From the NCBI GenBank assembly GCA_959347315.1, contig OY365810.1:708001-772000 (forward strand): a DNA stretch of 64,000 nt. The letters run 5' to 3'. Positions 11,400 to 23,612 of the stretch are shown here, piece after piece. Under the pieces are notes generated by a model. That model had not been told where the DNA came from. It was given only the letters and a program-made list of their open reading frames with translations, and did not search any database. The stretch is from Bimastos eiseni. Taxonomy: Eukaryota > Annelida > Clitellata > Crassiclitellata > Lumbricidae. Within the stretch, counting starts at the first letter, position 1. Every line of letters starts with the position of its first letter. The position numbers were made by a program, and so were the translations under genes.

Positions 11400-12720
11400 A
11401 TATATTAGCGGTGGGGAGGCATTTCTGTTCTTGCGGCATCTGCAGCCTGTCGTTCCGTACTGGCCCGAGTGAACTGTGCAGCAATCCCTCCTCCTCATCT
11501 ATAATTTCTCTTCTCCTTCTCCGTCTTCACTGATTTCTATTCACTCTTTGTTCTCACTCACCTTTTCCACACTTTCTCCCCTTCCTTTACTTCTCACCCT
11601 ATCCTAACCACTTCCTCCTCCCACCCCATACTTCTTTTCACACTCCTCACCCTCTTCTCATCGTCACCCTTGTCCTTTCCCCTACTTCATAATCGTTTTC
11701 TATGACTTCCTCCTCTTCCTCCTCAATAATCCACCAACCCCTTGGGTCCAAGGTGTTCCCGAGCAAAGCTGTAAAAGTGTAAACGGAGACACACACACAC
11801 CCACACACACACACCCACACACACAGAATCTAGATATACATATAACTAAATAGTATTTATAGTACAGACCGATTGTGCAAACTTGACTTCACCGTAGCTT
11901 GCTCCGATGGACCATTTCCCCGAAAGTCTTTGCAATGAAATGTAATGTAAATCCATGAAAATTCTCAGTGCACACAAAAACCACGTATGGGAGACCTGCT
12001 TAATCACCCACGCTATACCAAATACAGTCCGCAATAGCCAATCCTCTCGTTTCCTTCCGATGCCAGGTCGAATCAGAGGAGTGATCCCTCTGATGAGGTA
12101 TTTCTGCTGCTGCATGCACAGTGTGAGATTAGGGTACTCCATTGTTCACGTTTAATTATACGCCTATACTTCCCTATACATAGCAGAAACGCAGGCTACT
12201 CTAATACGCCTATACAAAGCAGAGAGGCAGAGAGACAGATGGTGGTCACAGGTAAATGCTGGTAAACCTGTGGAAATGCATTGACTGCCAAGGACACACA
12301 GAATCTTGTTCTTAAATATAAGATATATGTGTATATATACACATTTATATATAGACATATATATTCAAATATATATTTATATATTCATTTATAAAACATG
12401 CAGACAATCCACAGCAAGCAAAATTTATATACTAAGACAAACATTTTGAAGTTGGGTGTGAGTGACAGTAAATTATACATGTACACAATTGCTGCTACAG
12501 AATAGATGCGATAGGAGGGAATAGTGGTCACAAGACGTGTTCAGATTCATTTAGTCACTCATTCATTCTGAAAATTTATATGGCATAGGCCAAGGTAACT
12601 TGTGAACAAATGTCCTCAAACACACAAAATCCTTGACAAAGTCAATGAATAAATCCCATGCTGAAACCTTGCACAATAAAAATTCAAAAATATTCTAACA
12701 ATTTTCGCATTTACTGAATA
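11400..12720. other. Intron 4 stretch: pyrimidine tract, (AC)n and dispersed repeat
   Basis: No gene seen. 11480-11760 is a T/C-rich tract; (AC)n lies at 11786-11826. At 12195-12315 is a copy of a dispersed repeat also found at 39995-40350, sharing GCAGAGAGGCAG, GGTAAATGCTGG and TGACTGCCAAGGACACACAG, followed by TATA-rich sequence. Confidence 0.5.
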
Positions 12721-13182
12721 AAATGGGGAGTAAAATGGGGCAACATGCGTCTCATAAAGCCTGTGTTGCTCAATTGCCCCTCACACCACCTACCCGTGGT
12801 ACCCCTGTTGGAAGCAAAGTGTGTGGTGGACGACCGAACCCTCGCCAGTATATGCGAGTCCCAGAGGAGAAGATTTTGAAGGACGGATGGTGGAAGTCAT
12901 CAACGCAAGGAGATGATGTCTCAATAAAAACACCTAGGGGAAGGCAATGGCAAACCACCATTGCTAATCTGCCAAGAAAACTGTAATGATCAATATAGAA
13001 CAATCGATAGCTGCAGATGGCGAGACCCCCAGGCCGGATTGCAACTCAACAGTTACTGGGGAAGAGCGAGACGGAAAGTTGAGAGCCATTGGATCTAACG
13101 AAGCAACAGGGCCAAAACCGAAAAGATGTCCTGTGGTGGATCGCATCAGAAGGCAAAAACTAATCTGAGCTGAAAACAGAGG

Positions 13183-13962
13183 ATGAGGGTAGCCACTTGG
13201 AACATGAGAAGTATGCAGAGTGGGAAGATGAATATCATACAGAAAGAAATGAAGCGACTAGACATAGCAATAATAGGATTATGTGAGACAAGATGGAAAG
13301 GTCAAGGACACTTTAATTGGAACGGATACAGGATAATAATGTCAGGCCAACAACAGAGAGGAAGAAATGGGGTTGCAGTCAGGTGTGATAAGAAAAGTAC
13401 AAATGCAATAATGGGATACGACACTGTGAGCGATAGAATATTGAGTGTAAGATTCCGGGGAGGAAAGGTAAACACCACAATTGTACAGGTGTATGCTCCA
13501 ACATCAACAGCACCAGAAGAGGAACATGAAAGATTTTACACTGAGTTACAGAGTGTAATGGACAGAACTGCAAAAGGAGATGTATTAATGATCATAGGAG
13601 ACTTTAATGCGAAAGTGGGAAATCGCACGGGAGGAGAAGGGGACACAATGGGCAACTATGGCCTAGGGGAGGAAAATGATGCAGGTGAAAGACTGATAGA
13701 GTTCTGTGAAGGCAACAACATGAGAATTATGAACACAAGGTTCGAACAAACAAGAAGAAGACTATACACATGGACGTCACCAGATGGGAAATACAGGAAT
13801 CAGATTGACTACATATTGATAAATAAAAGATGGAAAAGCACAATCAGAGATGTAAGAACGAAACCAGGAGCGGATTGTGGAACTGATAACGAACTATTAA
13901 TGGCAACATTACTAACGAAACCGAAGAAACTAAAAAAAAGGAGAAAGAATGACCACATATGA
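13183..13962 (+). pseudogene. LINE endonuclease, copy 2, catalytic His lost
   Basis: An open frame of 259 codons starting MRVATWNMRSMQSGKM. Visible catalytic landmarks: TWNMRS (Asn), CETRWKG (Glu), VQVYAPTS, GDFNAKVG (Asp/Asn), YTWTSPDGKY and QIDYILI. The final S/TDH motif reads GTDNELL, so the catalytic histidine is replaced by asparagine (copy 1 still has GTDHELL). The frame then breaks at an A-rich run near 13935 before the RT. Confidence 0.85.
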
Positions 13963-15969
13963 CTGCAAAGGCATCACCCCGGAATACAGGATGGAAATAA
14001 AGATTAGATTCGAAGTACTGGAGAGGAACGTGATGGAAGTAGAGGAGGACACAAACAACCTGTGGGAAAAGATGAAAGGAACGATATTGGAAGTTGCAGA
14101 GAAACACATCCCGAAGAAGAAATTCACAACAACACCATGGCTATCGCTAGAAGCTATTAGTATAGCAGGAGAAAGGAAAGCTGCAAAAAGCGCAGGAAAC
14201 AAAGATAAAGTAAGAGAAATGAACAGTGCCTTCCAAAAGCAAGCACGGAAAGATAAAGAAAAACATCTAAATGAAATGTGCAGGGAAATGGAGGATGAAG
14301 GAAAGAAAGAAAGGGAGAACGAAAGAAATGTTCTCAAAAGTGAAGGCAATAACGAGAAAATTTACACCTCGAATGGGCTCACTGAAGTCAGGAGATGGAA
14401 ACGTAATTGGTGATGAAGAGGGGATAAAGAAAAAGATGGAAGGACTACACGGAGGAGCTGTACAGCGAAGACAAGAGAGTAAAAATAGAGCAAAACGATA
14501 TAACAGAACACGAAGAGGAACTGGGGGTTATGGAAGCAGAGGTGGAATGGGCAATCAAACAACTGAAGGAATACAAAGCCCCAGGACAGGATGGAATACC
14601 TATAGAACTGATAAAAACGGGAGATGACACAATGATAAAGACAATAACAAAAATATGCAATAGCATATGGAAAACTGGAGAGTGGCCAGAGGAATGGAAG
14701 AGATCAATATTTATTTCTTTATTTAAGAAAGAAGACGGAAAGAGTGTGAAAATTACAGGACTATAGCATTGATATCACACACAAGCAAAATACTACTCAA
14801 AATAATTCATAAAAGAATGGTGAATATAATTGAGAGAGAGCTTTCGGACAATCAGGCAGGAGTTAGGAAATCCCGGGGAACGCGAGATCATATTGCCATG
14901 GATAATGAAAAGGCAAAGGGAATATGGACAAAAAATACACATATGTTTCATCGATTATAGCAAAGCATTTGACTGCATTAACCATGAACTGATGTGGAAA
15001 ACTCTAATAGAAATGGGTATACCAAAACATTTGATACAACTATTAAAGGGATTGTACAAAGACCAAGAAGCGGTGATAAGAACAGAATTTGGAGACACAG
15101 ACAAATTTAAAATCAAGAAAGGGGTCAGGCAAGGGTGCATCCTGTCCCCATTTACTGAAGGAGTAAAGATAGCAGGAAGGACATTGAATAATCTAAGATA
15201 TGCGGTTGACACAACACTACTGGCAGGGAAGAAAGCAGATCTGGAAAATCTGATAAGAAAACTGAAGAAAGTGAGAAGGCAGGCCTATACTTCAACTTAA
15301 AGAAGACAAAGATAATGACAACAGCTGATTGGGACAGTTTCGAGATAGACGGAGAGGAAACAGAGGTGATAACAAGTTTCACGTTCCTGGGATCATTAAT
15401 AGAAAAAGAGGGAAAATGTGACTCAGAAATAGAGAGAAGAGTCGCGATAGGAAAAGCTGCAATGAACGGACTGGAAAAGATATGGAAAGACAAACATGTG
15501 AGCATAGACACAAAAAAAGATTCGTGACAGCAATGATCTTTCCTACAGTACTATATGGATGTGAGACATGGACAATGACAAAGAACATGGAGAAGAAAAT
15601 AACGCATGCAAAATGTGGACAAGGAGGAAGATGCAGAGAATATCATGGAAGGAGAAGAAGACAAACGAAGAAGTGCGCAGGAAGATTGGAGTCGAGAATG
15701 ATGAGACGTTACAACAAACAGCGTTGAGAAGGAAGCTAGGGTTTTTCGGACATGTTATGCGATCAAATGGAATGGAAAAAGAAATGATGCTGGTATGTGG
15801 AGGAGGAAGGAAGAAAAGAGGGTGCCCAAGGAAAAAATGGATGGATGTGATACATGAAAAAACTGAAATGAGCCTGGAGGAATTAAGAGACGCAACTTCG
15901 GACAGAAAAAATTGGAGAGGATTGGTCATGGCGGTCGCTAGATTTCCAAGAAATGACAGCACAAGGTGA
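13949..15969 (+). pseudogene. LINE reverse transcriptase, copy 2, YADD lost
   Basis: Recognisable in several frames: KAPGQDGIPIELI (14580), FIDYSKAFDCINHELMW (motif A, 14950-14997), GVRQGCILSPF (motif B, 15123-15150), then an internal deletion of the segment between motifs B and C, then LRYAVD where YADD is expected (15200). The thumb and C-terminal part follow (FTFLGSLIEK at 15380, YGCETWTM at 15550, LGFFGHVMRS at 15735). Loss of a catalytic aspartate and several frameshifts rule out activity. Confidence 0.85.
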
Positions 15970-15999
15970 CAAGGTGACTGAATAAATTCTGCAGCGAGA

Positions 16000-17478
16000 T
16001 ATAATAATGTATTGACATGACGTAGAAATTGATCAACGACTGATGTGGCCGATGACATGAACAGAAAAGATAAACTGTGACCACCTCGTTGTAAACCCTG
16101 CAACTGCGCAAGTCAAAAAGATGCACTTACTGTAAGGCTTTCATTTGAAACTCTGACTTCACCTTTCTTGAACATTTTCTCACTTAGATTCACTGTGAAA
16201 CATAATGAAAACATTTAGTCACAAACATTACAAATCAATAATCAAATATTCATCTGCATATTTCAATGAACTACTTTCTGCAGCATTTGATTCTGTTAAG
16301 CACAAATTGTCACACTATCTTAAAAAGTTGTCGCTTAGGTTACTCTAAAAGTCATGGCTGTAGTGTCATATATTATGAGGTACTTATAAGATCTAGAAAA
16401 ATATAGCGATTTGAGAAACATGTCACCTGAAAAAATACTTTGAAGTTTTGTCTCCTTAGTCAAACCCTGCCCAAATCTTTCATGTTTCAACTTAATACAT
16501 ACTTCATATAATGTTTCTTCTTCTACTGTTTTTCCCACCAGATTGCTAATTGGGCCAACTAGTCTTTTGCTAAAGATCGATTTCCGTCACGTCTTAAATG
16601 TGCCCGAGTCACTCACTTTTTTTACAGAAACTTGACCTGGAAAGCAGCATTATGTAAGCCTTAGCTCCATCTCCATGGAATCAACCACTCATGTCAATTC
16701 GATGCTAGAACTTTCTCTTTCACTTAAGAATTGGTTAAAAACACATATCCCTCATTGGCATTTGGATACCAAACTGCTTTTCACCACACAATGACTAACC
16801 ACATCTCAGATTCACACGTCTGTGTGACCACAGTGTGTTAATAATATTTAGGATCTGATAAAAAAATAATGGCATTCAGAACAGCACTTAAAATCCATCG
16901 GCTCCAGCCTGCTCAGCCACTGAAGCATGATACTGAACACGAGTTAACTTGAAATAACCATCAACTGATGCTTGAAGATATAAAATTCATTAGATTAGAT
17001 TAATTAAAATTATAACCATGGGTAAAGCTAATTGTCATGCAACATGCTACACCTAAATCCTAAATGAATGTTGATTGAATGCATTTGTGGTAACTATATT
17101 CATCACTTATCCTTTGAGAATTTACAGTATTTCAATATCAAGCATACTCGCTGTGTGCTGACTCCTGAGGTTACTCAAACAGTTTGCAGGAAAATAAAAA
17201 AAACATATGCCATTAATTAGAATAATTTGGGCTGTGAATATAGTTGCCAAAATTTCTTGCACATGTGGTGAATTATTATTCATGGAATGTCAACAAGATA
17301 AAAATGAATGATATGCTAGCCACTGCAGAAGTCAGTGGCATACAAAACACACTGACAAACAGGACTAAGGAGACAAAACTTCAAAGTATTTTTCACATGG
17401 CATGAATTCTAATGCGATTGTGTAAGAGATGACAACAGCACCTTTCTGAAGCATTTAAACAGTTTTGATATATAATAC
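16000..17478. other. Intron 4 stretch with a distant inverted repeat
   Basis: No gene recognised. The sequence at 16422-16468 is repeated inverted at 17355-17400 (core AAGGAGACAAAACTTCAAAG). The minus-strand open frame at 16335-16560 (KTVEEETLYEVCIKLKHERF) is not recognised; it covers one arm of the inverted repeat and is more likely TE-derived than an exon. Confidence 0.4.
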
Positions 17479-17588
17479 CCATAGGGGACAATGGAAGAGC
17501 TCGATTGTAAAATGCCTACGAGTTGATTGCAGTCCTGAAAGAATTTTATCGAAAGCTGGTCGTTCATGTCTTTCATAGCATCGACAGC
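17479..17588 (-). CDS. Kinase-CARD gene exon 4: end of kinase domain
   Basis: The exon starts after CCTTTCAG at 17588 and reads GCRCYERHERPAFDKILSGL, the conserved last C-lobe helices: a CW-like pair replaced by C-R-C, the RPxF motif, and an amphipathic helix. It has no ATG and is short, so it is easily missed. The 3' end is less certain: a weak donor GTATTA at 17478 gives a 110-nt exon ending in phase 0, which matches the phase of the CARD exon. The reading frame stays open a little further, so a different donor is possible. Confidence 0.7.
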
Positions 17589-17599
17589 CTGAAAGGAAA

Positions 17600-18590
17600 A
17601 TAGAATAACTATTTGGTCAAAGACTAAATAATGTAAAATGTAGATTGTTTAAAATCTAATAATTCATATAATTCTAAAACTGCCACAAATATAATATGAT
17701 TAAAAAAACATAATGCATTAGGCAACAGTCAACAAAAGTTTACTATCAGAAGGGCGAAAATTAATAAAGAGCGAACGATCAAAAGAGCACTGTTGCCTAA
17801 TGCATTATTCTTTTTTAATCGCCTTTTGATTGTCGCCCTTCATGCACTCTTTTGATCACTCTTATGATTTTCGCCCTTATGACTGTACCCTTTTAATTTA
17901 CGCCCTTTTGATAGGATACCGTCAACAAACACTAAGCATTAAGCCAAATCCCGAGCCAAAGCTAATTAATTCTGGGCTTTGTGACCGAGTTTTAATAAAA
18001 AATGGCTTCCGATTTTCTTTGTTAAAAACGAAATTCGGATTTGTTTATTTACAAAAAAAATTAACATAACCAAAAACACAAATACTGTAACTACTAGTAG
18101 TACATACTAGTTAATTACTACTTCCTAGTGTAAGCTGAGGCAAAACCAGACTATTCATAAAAAGCATAAAAATTTTGCAAAACTGCTAAAAAAAAGCACG
18201 GTCTAGGACTCAGGAGGAACTTGACACTTGGTTCATCTCTATCATCAATCTCACCTGGACAAATCACAATATCTGAGTAAAGCTTTAAAAAATATATGAT
18301 TCCGGCTCAGAACGAGACGCTACTTACCTAAATCAATTCTATTTCATCTATGATATAATCTCATCTTACTGCAACATATCTACAGATCATACCTTAACCA
18401 CTTGTTAACTCTCAAAAATGTGCTATTACAATTGCTCATAGTACTCACTGGAAAACTTGCATTAACCCAGCATTCATAACACATAAGCTATTATCTTTGC
18501 GAAACATACCGGTAAATAAATTTCAAGTAGGCTAAATTATTCCCAGATTTTTTGCAAATTATTTTAAGATGGGATCAAATATTCCTTATC
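17600..18590. other. Intron 3 stretch with palindromic repeat-rich segment
   Basis: At 17702-17727 and 17793-17818 the sequence ATAATGCATTAGGCAACAG occurs in opposite orientations, with poly-A/poly-T outside, a fold-back about 117 bp long. Around it GGGCGAAAATTA and TTTTGAT-CGCCCTT motifs recur in both orientations to about 17920. No coding potential. Confidence 0.5.
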
Positions 18591-18591
18591 A

Positions 18592-19423
18592 TGTCACAAA
18601 ATTATTGTAACAGCTGGAGTTTTTGCAAAGGCGCTAAAGAAATGCATCGGAACTCAGAGGCTGCATGGAGGACAGCTAACGACGAATTAAAGGGAGGACG
18701 GCGGGGGCATCTACCCTATACGCCTTCCGAGAAAGCGAGATGCACTTAAGGAGCGACCAGCGTCAATTGTCAATTCACCTCGTCGAGGAGGTCATCCATG
18801 CGAATCGTCACGAAGACGACATTCGACACCAGAGGCTGAATCTAATCCCTTAGCTGTTCTTCCAGGGATAGCGGTCACTTTAGCGACGAAAATGAACCGA
18901 GGACAGGGGGGAAGAGACGCCTAGGAGATTATTGGGTCGACGGCAGAGCAGGAATTTAATCCCCGAGGCCTATGATCTCCTTTGACGCTAAATAACTCTT
19001 TAATCTCAACGGACCTCTAAAACGCCGTTAACGGAGTGACTCGGCTTTAGTAGTAGAGGGGATATCCCACAAATCAGCGTCGAGGGGTGGGCAAGTGAGG
19101 GTCTAGGTGGACCAATGGGACAGCAGGATCGTAGTCCGCATCATATGAGCGATGGCGGAGGACGGTGTTTATCTGCTTTAGCAAGGAGGGCAACAGCATA
19201 GAGTGTCTGGACTTGGAAGACATCGTAGGCCATCAATAACAGGGCGTAGAATGTGATGATCTTCGAAAACCAAGTCGACCTCTGTCCAGTTAATTTCTAA
19301 GGTACGTTTTGATAGATAGTTGTATGTATGATATTAATATATTCTTTAAACATCAAGAAGCGTCGTTGTTCGTGTTTGGTGGATGAGAAAACGAACCGTC
19401 ACTGATCGAGAACGATCGTGACA
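18592..19423 (+). mobile_element. Solo LTR, copy 1
   Basis: An 832-bp segment starting TGTCAC and ending GTGACA, highly similar along its length to 42689-43544 (shared stretches TTTTGCAAAGGCGCTAAAG, GGAGGACGGCGGGGGCATCT, CATCAAGAAGC, TTCGTGTTTGGTGGATGAG). TG...CA ends are those of an LTR retroelement, and no gag-pol lies beside it. The target duplication is unclear here: TTATC lies one base outside each end (18586-18590, 19425-19429). It lies in intron 3. Confidence 0.65.
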
Positions 19424-19429
19424 ATTATC

Positions 19430-19953
19430 TCACACCAACAGCAGTCATCCTATCCAATTTATATAAAAAAATATTCAGCATCAGCATGACTGGATTTTTT
19501 ACATGTAAATGTATGTAGGTCATCACAAGCACTATATCGATAGACATACAAGACCTCAAAATTGGTCACAGGTGGTATATAATTTATGATGGTTGCGTGG
19601 TGTATTCTATAAAGCCCAAGAAGACCATTCTGCCTGACCATCATCTTGTGCTGTAAGGTCCAAGATGTATCTGAGTAGTTTTGCTTGAAGATACACAATA
19701 CACATTGTGATCACATAAAAATATTCCATATTCGACTTTTAAGTTGTTGTCAAAACTGAACTCATAATGCACCAGAAATTGCTGGAACCTTAGACATTGA
19801 ACTGCTATTCTATCTATGATATGCTTGATTATTGCAGATATCGTCAGAAACTTTCTGTGCACTGCAACAAACAATATAAATAAATAAATCAGTAACTATG
19901 TAGAATATGTATAAGACAGATAAAAGAATGTTAAAGAAATAAAATGTACTTAC
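19430..19953. other. Intron 3 stretch, nothing recognised
   Basis: AT-rich non-coding sequence between the solo LTR and the kinase exon 3 donor. No repeat or gene identified. Confidence 0.4.
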
Positions 19954-20102
19954 CCTCCAGAACAGTTCTGATGCTGTCTGGACACCAATCAGGAATTGTC
20001 AACTCTCGGGTCTTATTTAGTATACCGGATGCAATCACTGGGTTACTAGTACCTTTGTAGGGAATTTCTCTTGTTAACATTTCCCACACAACCACACCAT
20101 AA
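19954..20102 (-). CDS. Kinase-CARD gene exon 3: kinase C-lobe
   Basis: The 149-nt exon starts after TTTGACAG and ends at GAGG|GTAAGT, a strong donor. Joined to exon 2 it completes serine 206 and reads SYGVVVWEMLTREIPYKG, a C-lobe signature of TKL kinases very like ZAK and MLK, followed by LTIPDWCPDSI. Residues 206-255. The phase fits exon 4. It lies between a solo LTR in intron 3 (18592-19423) and a long, TE-filled intron 2. Confidence 0.85.
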
Positions 20103-20109
20103 CTGTCAA

Positions 20110-21320
20110 ACATAAACAAATTTAGCAAAACATGCACAATTGCTAATATATCATCATAGTCAAAAGCAATACTTAAGAGCACCTTATATCTGACAAATTT
20201 ACAATAACCTAACCTATGGCCATAATATCTAAATATCTCATCTTCTTAGGATTTCAAGGCCCATCTCTTTGCATAATTGGCCAAGTTGTCTTTTGCTGAA
20301 TTTAGTATTCAATCACCATTCATATCTGCCTAAAGCACTTCTTTATATGAAAACCCTCACCAGTACACCAACAACCTTTCAAACATTACACACATCTCCA
20401 AACCTAGCAAAATTTAATATCTTGAATATCTATCTCTTGCCATTTGCCAGTTTGAAAAATAAAGGAGACATTGATAAGTCAGGTCAGTTTTTAAAAACCA
20501 TGACATCTTTAGGGTTTCTCCTACCTTTCCCGGGAGCCGGGACAGCTAGCAGAAAATCGGGACTGTCCCGGGAAAACCTGGACGTCTGGTCAGCCTAAAC
20601 CAGATACTTTCTGTATAGTGTTTACATATCTCACAATAACACTGCTTGTACCAGCCCAAGTGAAGTGAAACTCAAGAAAGTAGTAGGGGTTTGGATAAGC
20701 TGGGCCAATTAACCAAAACATTGGTCAAATCGTCCACCTAATAGGTTACCATGCATATTAGTAACTTACAGTAGGTCACAAAATTACAAAAATGACAACA
20801 ACCAAAGCCCTAGGTCAAACACCAACCTATAGCTCATCACAATATTGACAATGAGTCATAATTCATGCAAAACAAAGGCCCTGGGTCAAAACAGTCACCA
20901 ATAGGTCAAAAATCACGGGAATTTACAAAAGTTTTGATACCCATAACCATATTGTTTATTTGTCCCAAAAACATTACAAGATAAATCTGAGAAAACATAA
21001 ACATAGTCAGAATCGTATTGGGAACAAGGGAACAGAAAACCCTAAAGAGACAAATTGTCCCGCTAATCAGGTTACCCATTTAATTATAACATGTAAAGAC
21101 GGCTAGTTTAGGATAATAACATAAAATAATTAGCTGTAGGACTTAACTAGTCAACTAAGCAGACAATAGGTGAGAGAAAAAAAGAAAGATGTACATTAAA
21201 TGCGAGGTGCTATACGCTATTGTTTAGCAATCATCAATCACATAATGCACATATATTAGGCTTTTGGCAGAGGGTTATTGGCAGATTAATCCAGATTGTT
21301 GGTCTGGTGTATTTAATGGA
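20110..21320. other. Intron 2 stretch with CCCGGGA-rich short repeat
   Basis: No gene seen. At 20525-20600 CCCGGGA-GGGACAG and GGGACTGTCCCGGGA occur with a GACGTCTGGTCAGCC end, resembling the terminus of a short DNA-transposon remnant; no partner end was found. Around 20700-20920 GGTCAAA-type motifs recur loosely (TAGGTCACAAAATTAC, TAGGTCAAAAATCAC). Confidence 0.35.
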
Positions 21321-21327
21321 AAATTTT

Positions 21328-23560
21328 CTAGTGTTTTGTGTGGGCAAAAGTAGGCCTATAGGTATTGGTGTTGGAGGCTCGAAGAGCATAAGGATTAATT
21401 TGCGATGAGCGGGTAAAGTAATCGGAGAGGATAGATGGAAGCAGATTATTATAATGTTTAAACATTAGCTCGGCAGTTTGAAAGGTCACTATTTGGTTGA
21501 CTTTGAGAATCTTAGCTTGTTTAAAAATGAGGTCAGTCGAGAGAGAATAGCCCGATGCATTTACCAAATGCAGTGCTCCTTTCTAAAGTATAACCAGTCT
21601 CGACAAACTTGAGGGATAATTAGAGGCCCAAATTAAGGTGCAGTAGGAGAAATAAGGGTGGATCAGTGCATAGTATAAGTTCAAACGAACTTGCTTATCT
21701 AATAATTGGGTTATTTTTGATAAAACACCTAAATTGTTAGCAATTTTGGATCCTATGCTTTCAATATGACTGTTCCAGGTTAGATGTTGGTCTATATGAA
21801 TTCCTAAGAATTTTGCAGAAGAAACCTTAGGGATGAGCAAGTTGTTTATAAAGAGCAAATCCTGAGGGGCATGTAGTAATTTGCGGTGAGAGCAGAACAA
21901 AATATAGTTAGTGTTTCTGACGTTCAGGAAGAGTTTATTTACAGAAAACCAGTCATTTACATGGTTGAGTTCTTCATTGAGCACGGTTCTTAAAAAGATC
22001 TATGGGAGGAAAAATGCTGGTGTTGTCAGCAAATAGTAAAAAGGTAATTAGGTTAGACACGTTTGGAAGATCATTGATAAATAATAAAAATAACAATGGA
22101 CCAAGGACCGAGGCCAGAGGTACGCCGTGCTTGACAAGCTTAAAATTGGATAAATGGCCATTACATTTAACTAGTTGGTGCCTGTTTGCTAGGTAACTGG
22201 CGAACTGAGAATAGGCAATGCCTTGAATTCCCAGGTTATATAATTTGGTTAAAAGAAGATTATGGTTCACCATGTTGAAGGTCAATAAAAATGCCTACAA
22301 CATATTCGTTACGGTCAATAGCTGCAGAGATACCATCTTGTCAATTAAGCAATGACATGGAAGTGGTATAGCCTGCCTGAAAGCCGTGCTGGAGCGAGTA
22401 GAGAAGACCCTTTTTATCAATATATTCATATAGGCGTACATACATAGCCTTTTCAAATAATTTCGATAGGTATGGTAAGATTGAAATGGGCAGTTGTCTT
22501 TGGGTCCTTGTTTGTGAATTGGTGTGACTTTAGCCAGCTTTAGATTACTGGGAACAATGCCAGTTGAGAATGAGGATTTTATTATAAGGGATTATGGCCA
22601 GGCAATGAGTTTAGTATGGGACTAATTCGGCTAGGGTTGAGGTCATCCGGTCCAGAGTTGTTGGTGGTTTTTGTGTGAGTGACTTAGGCTGACAAGTTCA
22701 TCAGTTGTGGTCGGGTAAATTACAAATGAGGTCAGAGCAGGTGGGCTAAGGTACCTGTCAATTGTATTAGGTGATAGAGGTATCTTATCCACAAGGTCCT
22801 GTGCCATACCAGTGAAAAAATTAATAAATTTGTCCGCTATTAGTGCTCCATTCGTAATTTCAACTCCATTATAAGTCAAGCTTTTAATAATATGTTCAGG
22901 AGGTTTGACCCTCAAAATACTTTTGATAACTTTTCAGGTTTGTTTTATATCGTTGCAATATTTCATAAACTCAACAGAGTAAAAATTTTGTTCAGCTTTT
23001 CTCCGCACACACTTGAATTTGTGAATTTTTCCTTATTCAATGTTGTGGGATTTTTTATAAATTTTTTATACAATTTGGTCTTAGTTTTGCAGGGATTCAG
23101 AAGGGCAGGCGTCATCCATGCCTGACGAAAAACCTTAACTGAATTTGATTTCTTGATGACAAATGGAAAGGCTCATAGACGGATTTAATATTCAACATTA
23201 AATTGTCGTAAGCTGATTCAGGATCATTAGCCTCATAGTGATCGATCACCTCAGCCCAATCAATCCGAGATACGGACTCCCGGAAACGTTATTTACTTTC
23301 TTTATCAATTCGTCAACTAGACGCAAAAGATGTGTATTTTTTAGACACGGGTAGTGATTCGATCCAAACCATGATTGGTAAATGATCGGATATATCGTTT
23401 ATTAATATAACATAATCAATGACCTTGAAAATTCTGTTAGTAAAAAAGTTGTCATTAGGGGAAGCAGTCGTAGTTGTGATCCGAGTGGGTTGGGTGAGAA
23501 CAGGCAAAAAAATGAAAGGGTGGCATGAGCTCAAGAAAAGAATTAGTCATCACATGGTAA
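21328..23560 (-). mobile_element. CR1-like LINE (minus strand), inactive
   Basis: Fragments in 5'-to-3' order on the minus strand: endonuclease end with ISDHLPIMVWI (about 23370-23400), IADKFINFFTGMAQDLVDKI (about 22800), RT with FASYLANRHQLV, HGVPLASVLGPLLFLLF and FLLFADNTS (22030-22200), then SAKFLGIHIDQHLTWNSHI (21780) and the C-terminal region to 21330. RT motif B GVPQGS is GVPLAS and motif C FADD is FADN, so the catalytic centre is damaged. The 5' part is cut off at about 23560, where the Polinton-like element begins. Confidence 0.85.
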
Positions 23561-23612
23561 AAAGATCTTGTATAACATGAAAGATGAAATTTTCTTATGA
23601 TGGCTTAAAGGA

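Larger units (their letters stand above)
12724..15985 (+). mobile_element. RTE/BovB-like LINE, copy 2 (inactive)
   Basis: Same family as copy 1 and about the same length, with a better preserved endonuclease frame. The 5' leader (12724-13180) matches 8260-8690 closely. Boundaries are inferred from the limits of similarity between the two copies; no target-site duplication was identified. Confidence 0.85.

Noticed and set aside
13930..14349. 139-codon minus-strand frame
   Set aside because: Also a shadow of the plus-strand LINE coding sequence.
16335..16560. Possible extra exon of the kinase-CARD gene (KTVEEETLYEVCIKLKHERF)
   Set aside because: Covers one arm of an inverted repeat, and the phase-0 junction of exons 4 and 5 needs no extra exon. 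Kept only as an unassigned frame.
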